A stretch of 42,842 nucleotides of DNA from an uncultured Collinsella sp. (GTDB taxonomy: Bacteria > Actinomycetota > Coriobacteriia > Coriobacteriales > Coriobacteriaceae): assembly GCA_934630385.1 (NCBI GenBank), contig CAKTWE010000006.1, positions 1 through 42,842 of the forward strand. Reading direction: 5' to 3'. The notes under the pieces were generated by a model. It saw only the letters and a list, made by a program, of their open reading frames with translations, was not told the DNA's origin and did no database searches. A program made the translations under genes and the position numbers. Below, one piece after another: positions 32,896-40,697 of the stretch (the first letter of the stretch is position 1; each line of letters begins with the position of its first letter).

Positions 32896-33909
32896 ATGGC
32901 ATATCCCGTATTTGACCTACACTGCGACACCGCCGACCGCATCGGCTGGGCCACGCTCGATCTCGACCTGCGCTTTACCGCTGGCACCGACGGTTATTTC
33001 CCCGGCGACGAAACGCATCCGCAAGATTTCGACCTCATCGAGGGCAACGCCTGCGCCATCTCGCTCGCAAAGATCGGCAACACGCCGTGGGCACAGTGCT
33101 TCGCCACGTTTGTCCCCGACGAGATTCCCACCGCCCACGCCGCGCGCTTCCAGGCGCAGATCATGGCGCACATGAGCGGCCAGGCGATGCTCAACCACGA
33201 CCGCATGGTCAACGTGCGCAGCGCCGCAGACATTCGCCCCGCGCTCAAGGACGGCAAGGTCGCCTGCATCCACACCATCGAAAACGCCACGTTCTTTGCC
33301 GAGGACCCCGCGCTGATCGAAGTGCTCAAGAGCTTGGGCGTGCTTATGTCGTCACTCAGCTGGAATGCGCAGGGGCCGCTCGCGAGCGGACACGATACCC
33401 ACGCCGGCCTCACCGCCGCCGGCATTGAGGCACTTACGCAGATGGAGCACGCCGGCATGGTGCTTGACGTCTCCCACCTCAACGATGAGTGCTTTGACGA
33501 GGTTGTCGCCCACGCCACGCGTCCCTTCGTCGCCAGCCACTCCAACTCCCGTGCGGTTTGCGGCGTCAAACGCAACCTCACCGACGACCAGTTCCGCACC
33601 ATTCGCGACATGGGTGGCATCGTCGGCCTCAACTACTGCAGCGAGTTCCTTTCCAACGACGCAACCGACAAGACCGCCGCAGACGTCACCTTCGACCAGC
33701 TGGCGGCACATATCGAGCACTGGCTCGACCTGGGCGGCGAGGACGTCATCGCGCTCGGCGGCGACTGGGACGGCGCCACGGTGCCGGCTTTCCTCTCCGA
33801 TGCCAGCATGATACCCGAGTTCCAGAACATGCTCTCCAAGCACTTTGGCAAGACCGTGATGCAAAAGCTCTGCAGCGACAACGCGCTTGCCTTCTTTGAG
33901 CGTTATTAA
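32896..33909 (+). CDS. Membrane-dipeptidase-family peptidase (M19)
   Basis: A 337-residue zinc dipeptidase of the renal dipeptidase family. Zinc ligands and active-site segments are FDLHCDTADR (His9, Asp11), the Glu in HTIENATFF, VLDVSHLND, FVASHSNSRAVCG and LGGDWDGA. It hydrolyses dipeptides, often with D-residues. No signal peptide is visible, so it is probably cytoplasmic. ATG at 32896 follows GGAGG. A hairpin (33926-33961) follows the stop. Confidence 0.92.
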   Translation: MAYPVFDLHCDTADRIGWATLDLDLRFTAGTDGYFPGDETHPQDFDLIEGNACAISLAKIGNTPWAQCFATFVPDEIPTAHAARFQAQIMAHMSGQAMLNHDRMVNVRSAADIRPALKDGKVACIHTIENATFFAEDPALIEVLKSLGVLMSSLSWNAQGPLASGHDTHAGLTAAGIEALTQMEHAGMVLDVSHLNDECFDEVVAHATRPFVASHSNSRAVCGVKRNLTDDQFRTIRDMGGIVGLNYCSEFLSNDATDKTAADVTFDQLAAHIEHWLDLGGEDVIALGGDWDGATVPAFLSDASMIPEFQNMLSKHFGKTVMQKLCSDNALAFFERY

Positions 33910-33925
33910 TTTCACATCCCTTGAG

Positions 33926-33961
33926 CGGGCCGGCATGCCGAACGGTCGACATGCCGGCCCG
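33926..33961 (+). terminator. Hairpin after the dipeptidase gene
   Basis: CGGGCCGGCATG at 33926-33937 pairs perfectly with CATGCCGGCCCG at 33950-33961. There is no T run after it, and the next gene starts at 33984, so it may be a weak terminator or an mRNA stabiliser. Confidence 0.5.
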
Positions 33962-33983
33962 TCCCCAATCCAAAGGACCGCTT

Positions 33984-34760
33984 TTGACGCAGCAGTTTAC
34001 GATTTCCGTATCCCGACCGGATGGGACGCCCATCCCCGTCATCGTTACCAAAAAGCGCGTCAAGAACTTCAACCTACGTGTCACATCGAGCGGTGAGGTC
34101 CACGCCAGCGCACCGCTCGGCGCCAGCCGCGAGCGTATCGAAGCGTTTGTGAAGCGCAACAGCGCCTGGATTATCAGCCGACTTGCCCAGCGCGAGCAAC
34201 GTCAGGCAACGGTGCGAGAGCCGCTCAGCCCCTCGTCCATCATTGCACTTTGGGGCAAGCCCATCACGGTACAGGATGCACTCGATCACAACTTTGCATC
34301 CCCCGCACCGCGACCCAAACAGGCCACCTTCGCAAGTTTTATGGGTACCGATGAGCCAAGTGGGCGCGCGCAGGCAAAGCAGTGCACGGCCCTCGACGGC
34401 CTAACGTCCGATGAGCTCCAGGCCCGCATCGACCAGCTCTATGCAACCGAGGTCACCACGGCACTGCACGATATGGTGCACGCATACGAAATCGCAATGG
34501 GTGTCGCCGTTTCCCGCGTTTCCGTACGCAGCATGAAAACGCGTTGGGGCTCATGCACGCCCAAATCCAGCGCCATTCGCATCGCGCGCGAGCTCGCCGC
34601 CTACCCTGTCGAATGCCTCGACATGGTTGTCGCCCACGAGCTCGTCCACTTGCTCGAGCCAAGCCACAATCAGCGGTTTCACGCCCTGCTCGACACGTAC
34701 TGCCCCAACAATAGGGCTCTGTCGCAGCGGCTCAAAAAACCGCCTGCCAACGAGTTGTAG
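33984..34760 (+). CDS. YgjP-like zinc metallopeptidase-domain protein
   Basis: A 258-residue protein of the YgjP/M48-like family. The C-terminal third is diagnostic: RSMKTRWGSCTPKSSAIRIARELAAYPVECLDMVVAHELVHLLEPSHNQRFHALLDTYCP, with zinc ligands His/Glu/His in HELVH and a third His in SHNQRFH. The N-terminal half carries the family's VTKKRVKNFNLRVTSSGEVHASAP segment. The insertion at about 85-140 is low-complexity and variable. I chose the TTG at 33984 because AAGGA is 7 bases upstream and upstream frame lies inside the hairpin. Biological substrate unknown. Confidence 0.82.
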   Translation: MTQQFTISVSRPDGTPIPVIVTKKRVKNFNLRVTSSGEVHASAPLGASRERIEAFVKRNSAWIISRLAQREQRQATVREPLSPSSIIALWGKPITVQDALDHNFASPAPRPKQATFASFMGTDEPSGRAQAKQCTALDGLTSDELQARIDQLYATEVTTALHDMVHAYEIAMGVAVSRVSVRSMKTRWGSCTPKSSAIRIARELAAYPVECLDMVVAHELVHLLEPSHNQRFHALLDTYCPNNRALSQRLKKPPANEL

Positions 34761-34766
34761 GGCCGG

Positions 34767-35252
34767 TTAGCGCACGCGCTCGATCTCGACACCGCAGCTT
34801 GCCAGGGGAAGACCGACGGGCGCCCAAGGCTTATCGAGCTTAACACGCACGCCAAGCAGCAAGGGGTAACGACGTAGCAGCATCTGGGCCACACCCTCGG
34901 CTGCAGCCTCGATGAGCTTAAACGTATGCTCGCGCAGATAGCCATCGACATCGTGGCACACCGAGCCGTAGTCAATCGAGGCGTCCAGGTTATCGTGCTC
35001 CCCCGCTGCACGCAGGTCGGCATAGAGCACCAGGGACACGATGAACTTCTGGCCCAGCGCGTTCTCTTCGGGATACACGCCATGGTTGGCAAAAACCTCA
35101 AGGCCGTCAATGACAATACGATCGGCATGGCGCAGATCGTCATAGCTCACGTGGGGCACCGCCGTTGCGGTGGATATTTCGCCCCTTCCACGGCGAGCGA
35201 GCTCGGCGCCTTCAGTCTTGGTTGCATTCTCGGGCAATTTCTTGTTACTCAT
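34767..35252 (-). CDS. folB: Dihydroneopterin aldolase
   Basis: A 161-residue folate-pathway enzyme that converts dihydroneopterin to hydroxymethyl-dihydropterin and glycolaldehyde. The core ADRIVIDGLEVFANHGVYPEENALGQKFIVSLVLYADLRAAGEHDNLDASIDYGSVCHDV is typical, and the catalytic Lys lies in VRVKLDKPWAPV. The first 40 residues are an extra charged extension not usual in the family. ATG at 35252 with AAGGAG upstream. It is the last gene of a folE-HD-folB set on the minus strand. Confidence 0.92.
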   Translation of the reverse strand: MSNKKLPENATKTEGAELARRGRGEISTATAVPHVSYDDLRHADRIVIDGLEVFANHGVYPEENALGQKFIVSLVLYADLRAAGEHDNLDASIDYGSVCHDVDGYLREHTFKLIEAAAEGVAQMLLRRYPLLLGVRVKLDKPWAPVGLPLASCGVEIERVR

Positions 35253-35295
35253 CGCGATCGTCTCCTTCGTTTAGAACTCCGACCGCGCAAACTAA

Positions 35296-35877
35296 CTACA
35301 CGCGAATCGACAGGTTCTTTTTATCATCGCTCCAGTTGCAAGCATTGCGCGCGGGGCATGCAAAGCAAGCGCGCGACGCTTTGTCGGCTGCATAGAGCAG
35401 ACGCTCAAGCGGTTGGCTGTTCACGCGCAGCTTTCGATGGCCTAGAATGGCCGTCTTAATGGCTGCGGCATCGGCCGGCTCAAACGCCACGTCATCGGGC
35501 ATGCCGCCGAGAATCGCATCAGCGACGCGCTCGCTTGCAACATCATGGGATATACCCGATTCATACTGTTCATCTTTGCCGATATCGTGAAGAAGTGCCG
35601 TGGCGTAGATGACCTCGCGGTCAAATTCGAGCTGTTCCTCGAGATTCTTAATCCACATAATACGCGCGACATCCAGCAAATGGTCAATACCGTGGCGGCA
35701 GAAGATGCGCCCCGATTCCAACTGTGCAATGTTGCCCAGGTGCCGCCGGAACAGCCCGTTGGCACAAATGTAATCAATGCGAGGCATGGCGCCAAAGGGA
35801 GTCAGGCCCGAAGCCACAAAGCCTCGACGCGGCGTCCCCTCATCGGTCTTCGATGTAAAGTCGTTGACGACTCTCAT
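35296..35877 (-). CDS. HD-domain phosphohydrolase between folE and folB
   Basis: A 193-residue HD-superfamily metal-dependent hydrolase. Ligands are His in RHGIDHLLDVARI, His-Asp in ALLHDIGKD, and a later Asp in LYAADKASR. The fold covers residues 55-170. The C-terminus has CFACPARNAC (C-x2-C-x5-C), which could bind zinc or iron-sulfur and is not typical of HD enzymes. The ATG at 35877 lies 2 bases beyond the folE stop, so it is co-translated with folE. The folate pathway needs a step removing phosphates from dihydroneopterin triphosphate; this protein is a candidate, by context only. Confidence 0.78.
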   Translation of the reverse strand: MRVVNDFTSKTDEGTPRRGFVASGLTPFGAMPRIDYICANGLFRRHLGNIAQLESGRIFCRHGIDHLLDVARIMWIKNLEEQLEFDREVIYATALLHDIGKDEQYESGISHDVASERVADAILGGMPDDVAFEPADAAAIKTAILGHRKLRVNSQPLERLLYAADKASRACFACPARNACNWSDDKKNLSIRV

Positions 35878-35879
35878 GG

Positions 35880-36437
35880 TTAGCGGCCCAGCATCCTAAA
35901 GAACCGCTCCTCGAGCGCGGGATCGGTCTCAAAGACCCCGCGACGAGCGAGCGTCACGGTCTTGGTGCCGGGCTTTTGCACGCCGCGCATGGTCATACAC
36001 ATGTGCTCGGCTTCCATCAGCACAATCGCCCCTTGGGGAGCAAGATATTCCATGAGGGCATCGGCAACCTGTGCGCACAGCTGCTCCTGCAGCTGCAGAC
36101 GACGGGCATAGACCTCAACCGTGCGAGCAAGCTTAGACAGACCTGCCACGCAACCGTTAGGGATATAACCAATGGCGGCCTTGCCATAAAACGGCAGCAG
36201 ATGGTGCTCGCACAGCGAGTAAAACGTAATGTCGCGCTCGATAACCAAATCGTTCGAAGCGACGGCAAAAGTTTTGGACAGGTGCTCCTCGGCACTCTGG
36301 TCCATACCGCCGGCAATCTCGCCATACATACGGGCGACGCGTGCCGGAGTCTCCAGCAGGCCCTCACGAGTTGGGTCCTCGCCTATACCTTCAAGCAGCA
36401 GCTTAATGGCAGTCTCGACTTTTTCCTGATCGACCAT
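35880..36437 (-). CDS. folE: GTP cyclohydrolase I
   Basis: A 185-residue enzyme catalysing the first step of folate (and pteridine) synthesis, GTP to 7,8-dihydroneopterin triphosphate. Zinc ligands are Cys and His in [22 protein letters not shown] and the Cys in [40 protein letters not shown] is the pterin-site helix. GAGG precedes the ATG at 36437. It opens a folE-HD-folB operon; folP and folK are not in the window. Confidence 0.95.
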   Translation of the reverse strand: MVDQEKVETAIKLLLEGIGEDPTREGLLETPARVARMYGEIAGGMDQSAEEHLSKTFAVASNDLVIERDITFYSLCEHHLLPFYGKAAIGYIPNGCVAGLSKLARTVEVYARRLQLQEQLCAQVADALMEYLAPQGAIVLMEAEHMCMTMRGVQKPGTKTVTLARRGVFETDPALEERFFRMLGR

Positions 36438-36504
36438 CTGGGCCTCACTTTTTTCGATTTCGCGTTCGCGCTATGGTACCACGCCGGCACGCAGCCTCTG
36501 CCAG

Positions 36505-37086
36505 CTACATAGTATGGGTCGAATAGACCGGATCGTCCCGCCAAAGTTCAACCGCATCACAAAGCGCAACACCCTCGCGCTCAGCACGGGCGCGCGTGGC
36601 GTTCATATCAATCACGCGCTGGTTGCTCGAGCCCCTAAAGCGCAACGAGATATCGTGCAGATCCTGAACGAACGGACCGTCCACCAACATATCGAGGCAG
36701 GCGAGAATGCGGTCCGTCACCTCGGTATGGTGACGACCGCCCGGCATAAGCTCCTCGAGCACATCGCCGGTAAAGCACCAAATGGTCTTTCCCGACCCCA
36801 CAGGATAAGTGGCACGAACACGCTCAATAAAATCAACGAGTCCCGCCTGGTTCTCGGGTTCCATGGGCTCTCCGCCCAGAATCGTCAGGCCATCGATAAA
36901 GGGATGGTCGAGGCTCTCGATGATCTTGTCCTCGACGGTGCGATCAAAGGGCTCGCCCGCAGCAAAGTCCCACGCAACAGAGTTAAAGCAATTCTTGCAC
37001 CCACGACGGCACCCGCTCACAAACAGTGAAGTACGAACGCCTTCCCCATCAGCAATGTCGAAATACTTAATGTTCGCGTAGTTCAT
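36505..37086 (-). CDS. nrdG: Anaerobic ribonucleotide reductase activating protein
   Basis: A 193-residue radical SAM protein that installs the glycyl radical on NrdD. The [4Fe-4S] motif is CRRGCKNC (Cys26, Cys30, Cys33) followed by the GGEP SAM-binding element in LTILGGEPMEPENQ. ATG at 37086 with GGGAGAG upstream. It lies downstream of nrdD on the same strand but separated by about 430 bases that carry two large inverted repeats. Confidence 0.93.
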   Translation of the reverse strand: MNYANIKYFDIADGEGVRTSLFVSGCRRGCKNCFNSVAWDFAAGEPFDRTVEDKIIESLDHPFIDGLTILGGEPMEPENQAGLVDFIERVRATYPVGSGKTIWCFTGDVLEELMPGGRHHTEVTDRILACLDMLVDGPFVQDLHDISLRFRGSSNQRVIDMNATRARAEREGVALCDAVELWRDDPVYSTHTM

Positions 37087-37102
37087 AGGTAACTCTCCCG
37101 GG

Positions 37103-37184
37103 AGGCCGGGACATATCATCCCGTCCTCAAACATTCTCGGCCTTCGGCCTGCGAAACTGCGGGCGGGACGACATGTCCCGACCT
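37103..37184 (-). repeat. Long inverted repeat directly upstream of nrdG
   Basis: Arms at 37103-37126 and 37161-37184 pair over 24 positions with four non-Watson-Crick positions that can all form G-U pairs in one of the two strands; they contain CGGGACAT at the outer end. A small GGCC-TTC-GGCC hairpin lies in the loop. It ends 5 bases before the nrdG ribosome site region, in the nrdD-nrdG transcript. Confidence 0.6.
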
Positions 37185-37369
37185 CATGCAAAGGGTAACT
37201 CAATGAACGAAGCGAACATCGAGCATAGGGTTCGAGGTCCAATAAAAACTTTGTTGCAGCTCAACCGTTGCTGTAAGCAAACCGTTATTGCAAGTCAACT
37301 CATTTCCGCTAAGAACTTCGAGGAGTGAGCAGACCGCATGCTGCATCTCAGCTACGTCAACTTGGCTGC

Positions 37370-37497
37370 CCCGTAGCGAGGCCCCGGACCTTTGCTCGAT
37401 ATGAGTTCCGCACGAACAGGAGGCGCCAGTGGCGCCTCCGTCGTGAGCCAGGACTGTCCGAAATAGCGAGTAAAGGTCCGGGGCCTCGCTACGGGGT
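37370..37497. repeat. MITE-like inverted-repeat element between nrdD and nrdG
   Basis: A 128-base element whose terminal arms (37370-37399 and 37468-37497) are 30 bases and complementary at 29 positions; they begin CCCCGTAGCGAGGCCCCGG. A second perfect 10-bp hairpin, GGAGGCGCCA/TGGCGCCTCC, occupies the centre (37420-37440). There is no coding content. It starts 16 bases after the nrdD stop. The architecture suggests a non-autonomous mobile or REP-type repeat; it could also serve as a transcript-end stabiliser. Confidence 0.7.
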
Positions 37498-37512
37498 AGC
37501 CTGGGATAGTTA

Positions 37513-39735
37513 TTAGAGATGCAGCACGCGGTCGCGGATCTCCTCGGTTCGACCCTGGTTCCAGAACTGGGTACCGATGTAGCCGCACGTACGACGAGCG
37601 ACATTCATCTTCTCCTGGTCGCGGTTACCGCAGTTGGGGCACTCCCACACCAGTTTGCCATCGTCCTCGACAATCTTAATCTCGCCGTCATAACCACACA
37701 CCTGGCAGTAGTCGCTCTTGGTGTTGAGCTCGGCGTACATGATGTTGTCGTAGATGTACTGCATCACGCGAATGACAGCCTTGAGGTTGTCCTGCATGTT
37801 GGGAACCTCAACGTAGGAGATAGCACCGCCCGGCGAAAGCTGCTGGAACATGCCTTCAAACTTAAGTTTGTCGAAGGCATCGATCTCCTCGGACACGTGG
37901 ACGTGATAGCTGTTAGTAATGTAGCCCTTGTCCGTCACGCCCGGGATAATGCCAAAACGACGCTGCAGGCACTTGGCAAACTTGTAGGTCGTCGACTCCA
38001 ACGGCGTGCCGTACAGCGAGAAATCGATGTCGCTCGCAGCCTTCCACTCCGCGCACTTGTCGTTCATGCGCTGCATGACGGCCATGGCAAACGGCGTGCC
38101 CTCCTTCTCGGTGTGGCTGTGACCCGTCATGTACTTGACGCACTCATACAGACCGGCATAGCCCAGGCTGATGGTGGAATAGCCGCCCACGAGCAGCTTA
38201 TCGATTGTCTCGCCCTTCTTCAGACGCGCCAGGGCACCGTACTGCCAAAGAATCGGCGCGGCATCCGAAAGCGTGCCCATCAGGCGCTCATGACGGCACA
38301 GCAGGGCACGATGGCACAGCTCAAGGCGCTCGTCGAAAATCTTCCAGAACTTGTCCATGTCCTGATGCGAACTCAGCGCAACATCGGGCAGATTGATGGT
38401 CACAACACCCTGGTTAAAGCGACCATAGTACTTAGGCTTGGTCGGGTCATAGTTCAGCGCGTTGGCGACATTGTTAAAGCCGTTGCCCGAACGGTCGGGC
38501 GTCAGGAAACTGCGGCAACCCATGCAGGTGTAGCAATCGCCGTTGCCGGCGGTCTCGCCCTTAGACAGCTTGAGCTCGCGCATCTTCTTCTCGGAGATGT
38601 AATCGGGCACCATGCGCTTGGCGGTGCACTTAGCAGCCAGCTGGGTCAGGTAGAAGTACGGGGAATTCTCGTGAACGTTATCGTCTTCGAGTACATAGAT
38701 GAGCTTGGGGAAGGCCGGGGTGATCCACACGCCGGCCTCGTTCTTAACGCCCTCGTAACGCTGGCGAAGCGTCTCCTCCACAATCATGGCAAGGTCGTGC
38801 TTCTCCTGGGGCGTACGGGCCTCATTGAGATACATAAAGACCGTCACAAACGGCGCCTGGCCATTCGTGGTCATAAGGGTCACGACCTGATACTGAATCG
38901 TCTGGACGCCGCGACGAATCTCATCGCGCAGGCGATCCTCAACGACCTCACGCACCTTCTCGGCAGACGCCGAGACACCGAGCTCCTCAAGCTCGCGAGC
39001 GACCTCGCCGCGAATCTTTTGACGGCTCACCTCAACAAAGGGGGCGAGATGGGTCAGCGAAATAGACTGGCCGCCGTACTGGGAGGAAGCAACCTGGGCG
39101 ATGATCTGCGTCGCGATGTTGCACGCGGTCGAGAAGCTGTGCGGCTTCTCGATCAGCGTGCCCGAGATAACGGTGCCGTTCTGGAGCATGTCCTCCAGGT
39201 TCACCAGATCGCAGTTGTGCATGTGCTGGGCAAAGTAATCCGAATCGTGGAAATGGATCAGGCCCTCATTATGGGCATCCACGATCTCCTGGGGCAGCAG
39301 CACGCGCTGGGTCAGGTCCTTGGAAATCTCGCCGGCCATATAGTCGCGCTGAACGGAGTTGACGGTCGGGTTCTTGTTGGAGTTCTCCTGCTTGACCTCT
39401 TCGTTATTGCACTCAATCAGCGACAGGATCTTGTCGTCGGTCGTGTTCTTCTGGCGCTTCAGGCTCTGAACATAGCGATAGATGATGTAGTGGCGGGCAA
39501 CCTCGTAGCAGTCGAGACGCATGATCTCGTCCTCGACCAGATCCTGAATCTCCTCGACCGAAACAGTGTGGCCCGCGTTCTCGCATGCCTCGGCGACGTT
39601 TTGCGCCGCATAAACCACCTGGCGGTCGGTAAGACGAGAGCCCTCCTCGACCTCCAAGTTGGCGGCGCGAATCGCATTGACGATCTTATCGATGTCAAAG
39701 ACAACCTCGGTGCCGCTGCGCTTGATGATCTTCAT
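37513..39735 (-). CDS. nrdD: Anaerobic (class III) ribonucleoside-triphosphate reductase
   Basis: A 740-residue glycyl-radical enzyme that makes deoxynucleotides without oxygen. The first 95 residues form an ATP cone (MKIIKRSGTEVVFDIDKIVNAI). The C-terminal zinc site has CQVCGYDGEIKI and CPNCGNRD, and the glycyl radical loop is RTCGYIGTQFWNQGRTEEIRDRVLHL. ATG at 39735 follows AAGAGG-type purines. An NrdR box lies in its promoter. Presence of this enzyme alone in the window fits strict anaerobic growth. Confidence 0.97.
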   Translation of the reverse strand: MKIIKRSGTEVVFDIDKIVNAIRAANLEVEEGSRLTDRQVVYAAQNVAEACENAGHTVSVEEIQDLVEDEIMRLDCYEVARHYIIYRYVQSLKRQKNTTDDKILSLIECNNEEVKQENSNKNPTVNSVQRDYMAGEISKDLTQRVLLPQEIVDAHNEGLIHFHDSDYFAQHMHNCDLVNLEDMLQNGTVISGTLIEKPHSFSTACNIATQIIAQVASSQYGGQSISLTHLAPFVEVSRQKIRGEVARELEELGVSASAEKVREVVEDRLRDEIRRGVQTIQYQVVTLMTTNGQAPFVTVFMYLNEARTPQEKHDLAMIVEETLRQRYEGVKNEAGVWITPAFPKLIYVLEDDNVHENSPYFYLTQLAAKCTAKRMVPDYISEKKMRELKLSKGETAGNGDCYTCMGCRSFLTPDRSGNGFNNVANALNYDPTKPKYYGRFNQGVVTINLPDVALSSHQDMDKFWKIFDERLELCHRALLCRHERLMGTLSDAAPILWQYGALARLKKGETIDKLLVGGYSTISLGYAGLYECVKYMTGHSHTEKEGTPFAMAVMQRMNDKCAEWKAASDIDFSLYGTPLESTTYKFAKCLQRRFGIIPGVTDKGYITNSYHVHVSEEIDAFDKLKFEGMFQQLSPGGAISYVEVPNMQDNLKAVIRVMQYIYDNIMYAELNTKSDYCQVCGYDGEIKIVEDDGKLVWECPNCGNRDQEKMNVARRTCGYIGTQFWNQGRTEEIRDRVLHL

Positions 39736-40360
39736 CCTCTTGCCTCTTTCGCGTCGTAGTCTCATTGCGTTTCAGAGCCAAACGATGCCCGGCAGGGCTT
39801 GCCCCCGTCTTGCGGCGCCGTCGCGCAATCTGTGTTCTCGATAAACCATAAGCCTCCATGCGGACATTCCCAGGAGCCGATCAAGCGGCTCAAGGACACG
39901 TTCAAAAGAGGCAGTTAAGGTCTTCGTTCTCTGTCCGCCATCTATCATACGACAAAGAGGCATCTATATCCTGTATTCTTTTTTTAGGTCAAACACAACA
40001 TATAGTGTTTCAGCAGGTCAAAGCAATTGGTCATTTTGCAGACACATTAATTATGAGGGGTTCTTGGCAAGTCGGTAAAACGTTACCAACACGGCTACCT
40101 GCATGGCAGTTATAAAACCCCCTTAGTCAAGCCGCTGACAAATCCTACCAAAACCAAGCCGCTCACGCCAAAAGAATCCAAAAGATTATGCTTGACCAAC
40201 ATGTAGCGGTCGTGCCTTGCTGAGCCTCATGCAACCGCGGCACGAATCCTTGAAAGATATGTGTATGCAAACGGAGAAGATGAGAGTTTCCTCGGATGAC
40301 TACTGAGAAGCATCCCGGAAGATCAAAAACTCGATATTTGGTGACGTATTTGGCGACCAA
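39736..40360. other. Long, AT-richer intergenic region upstream of nrdD
   Basis: Apart from the NrdR box this stretch of about 625 bases has no gene I can support. It is visibly richer in A and T than the surrounding genes, particularly 39950-40380, and begins right at the 3' side of a tRNA-Val/tRNA-Gly pair, a common integration place. I saw no integrase fragment and no clear attachment repeat. Confidence 0.4.
39993..40008 (-). promoter_or_regulatory. NrdR box upstream of nrdD
   Basis: The 16-base palindrome ACACTATATGTTGTGT (minus strand) matches the NrdR consensus closely. It overlaps a likely -10 element (TATATG, with TTGCTT 16 bases upstream) about 270 bases before the nrdD ATG. A clear second box at the usual spacing was not found; a weak candidate lies about 31 bases downstream. 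Confidence 0.75.
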
Positions 40361-40394
40361 AACAAAACAGCCCAGAGACTAAGCCTCTGAGCTG
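40361..40394 (-). terminator. Terminator of the tRNA-Gly/tRNA-Val transcript
   Basis: On the minus strand CAGCTCAGAG pairs with CTCTGGGCTG (one wobble) around a 7-base loop and is followed by TTTTGTTTT, 8 bases after the tRNA-Val CCA. Confidence 0.8.
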
Positions 40395-40402
40395 CGAACA
40401 TT

Positions 40403-40477
40403 TGGTGGGCGTTAGAAGATTTGAACTTCTGACCTCTTCCGTGTCAGGGAAGCGCTCTCCCCCTGAGCTAAACGCCC
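40403..40477 (-). tRNA. tRNA-Val (anticodon GAC)
   Basis: A complete cloverleaf on the minus strand: acceptor GGGCGTT/AACGCCC, D-arm with AGCTCAGGGGGAGAGC, anticodon stem CTTCC/GGAAG with loop CTGACAC (anticodon GAC), T-arm AGAAGTTCAAATCTTCT, and an encoded CCA at 40403-40405. Confidence 0.95.
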
Positions 40478-40480
40478 AAA

Positions 40481-40556
40481 TGGAGCGGACAACGGGGCTC
40501 GAACCCGCGACCCCAACCTTGGCAAGGTTGTGCTCTACCAACTGAGCCATGTCCGC
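40481..40556 (-). tRNA. tRNA-Gly (anticodon GCC), copy 1
   Basis: Complete cloverleaf: acceptor GCGGACA/TGTCCGC, D-arm GGCTCAGTTGGTAGAGC, anticodon stem CAACC/GGTTG with loop TTGCCAA (anticodon GCC), T-arm GCGGGTTCGAGCCCCGT, and encoded CCA at 40481-40483. It lies 3 bases upstream of tRNA-Val, so both are cotranscribed. An identical copy is at 42767-42842. Confidence 0.96.
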
Positions 40557-40697
40557 TTACGAGGATTAATCTTACGTGATGCCCGCATCCTATGCAAGAA
40601 CTTTTTTTGAAAAGTTTTGCGACGCCCTCGCGAACCTCGCGAAGACATCAGCCACCACAGAAGGTGTAGGCAAACGAAAGCTCGCCGCAAGAGGCCC

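Noticed and set aside
37325..37588. Small frames on both strands with PVARPRTF-type peptides
   Set aside because: They are translations of the two arms of an inverted repeat, overlap nrdD, and lack ribosome sites.
37519..39759. 746-codon open frame on the plus strand opposite nrdD
   Set aside because: It lies wholly antisense to nrdD, whose protein is unmistakable; the frame reflects GC-rich codon use and has no family resemblance.
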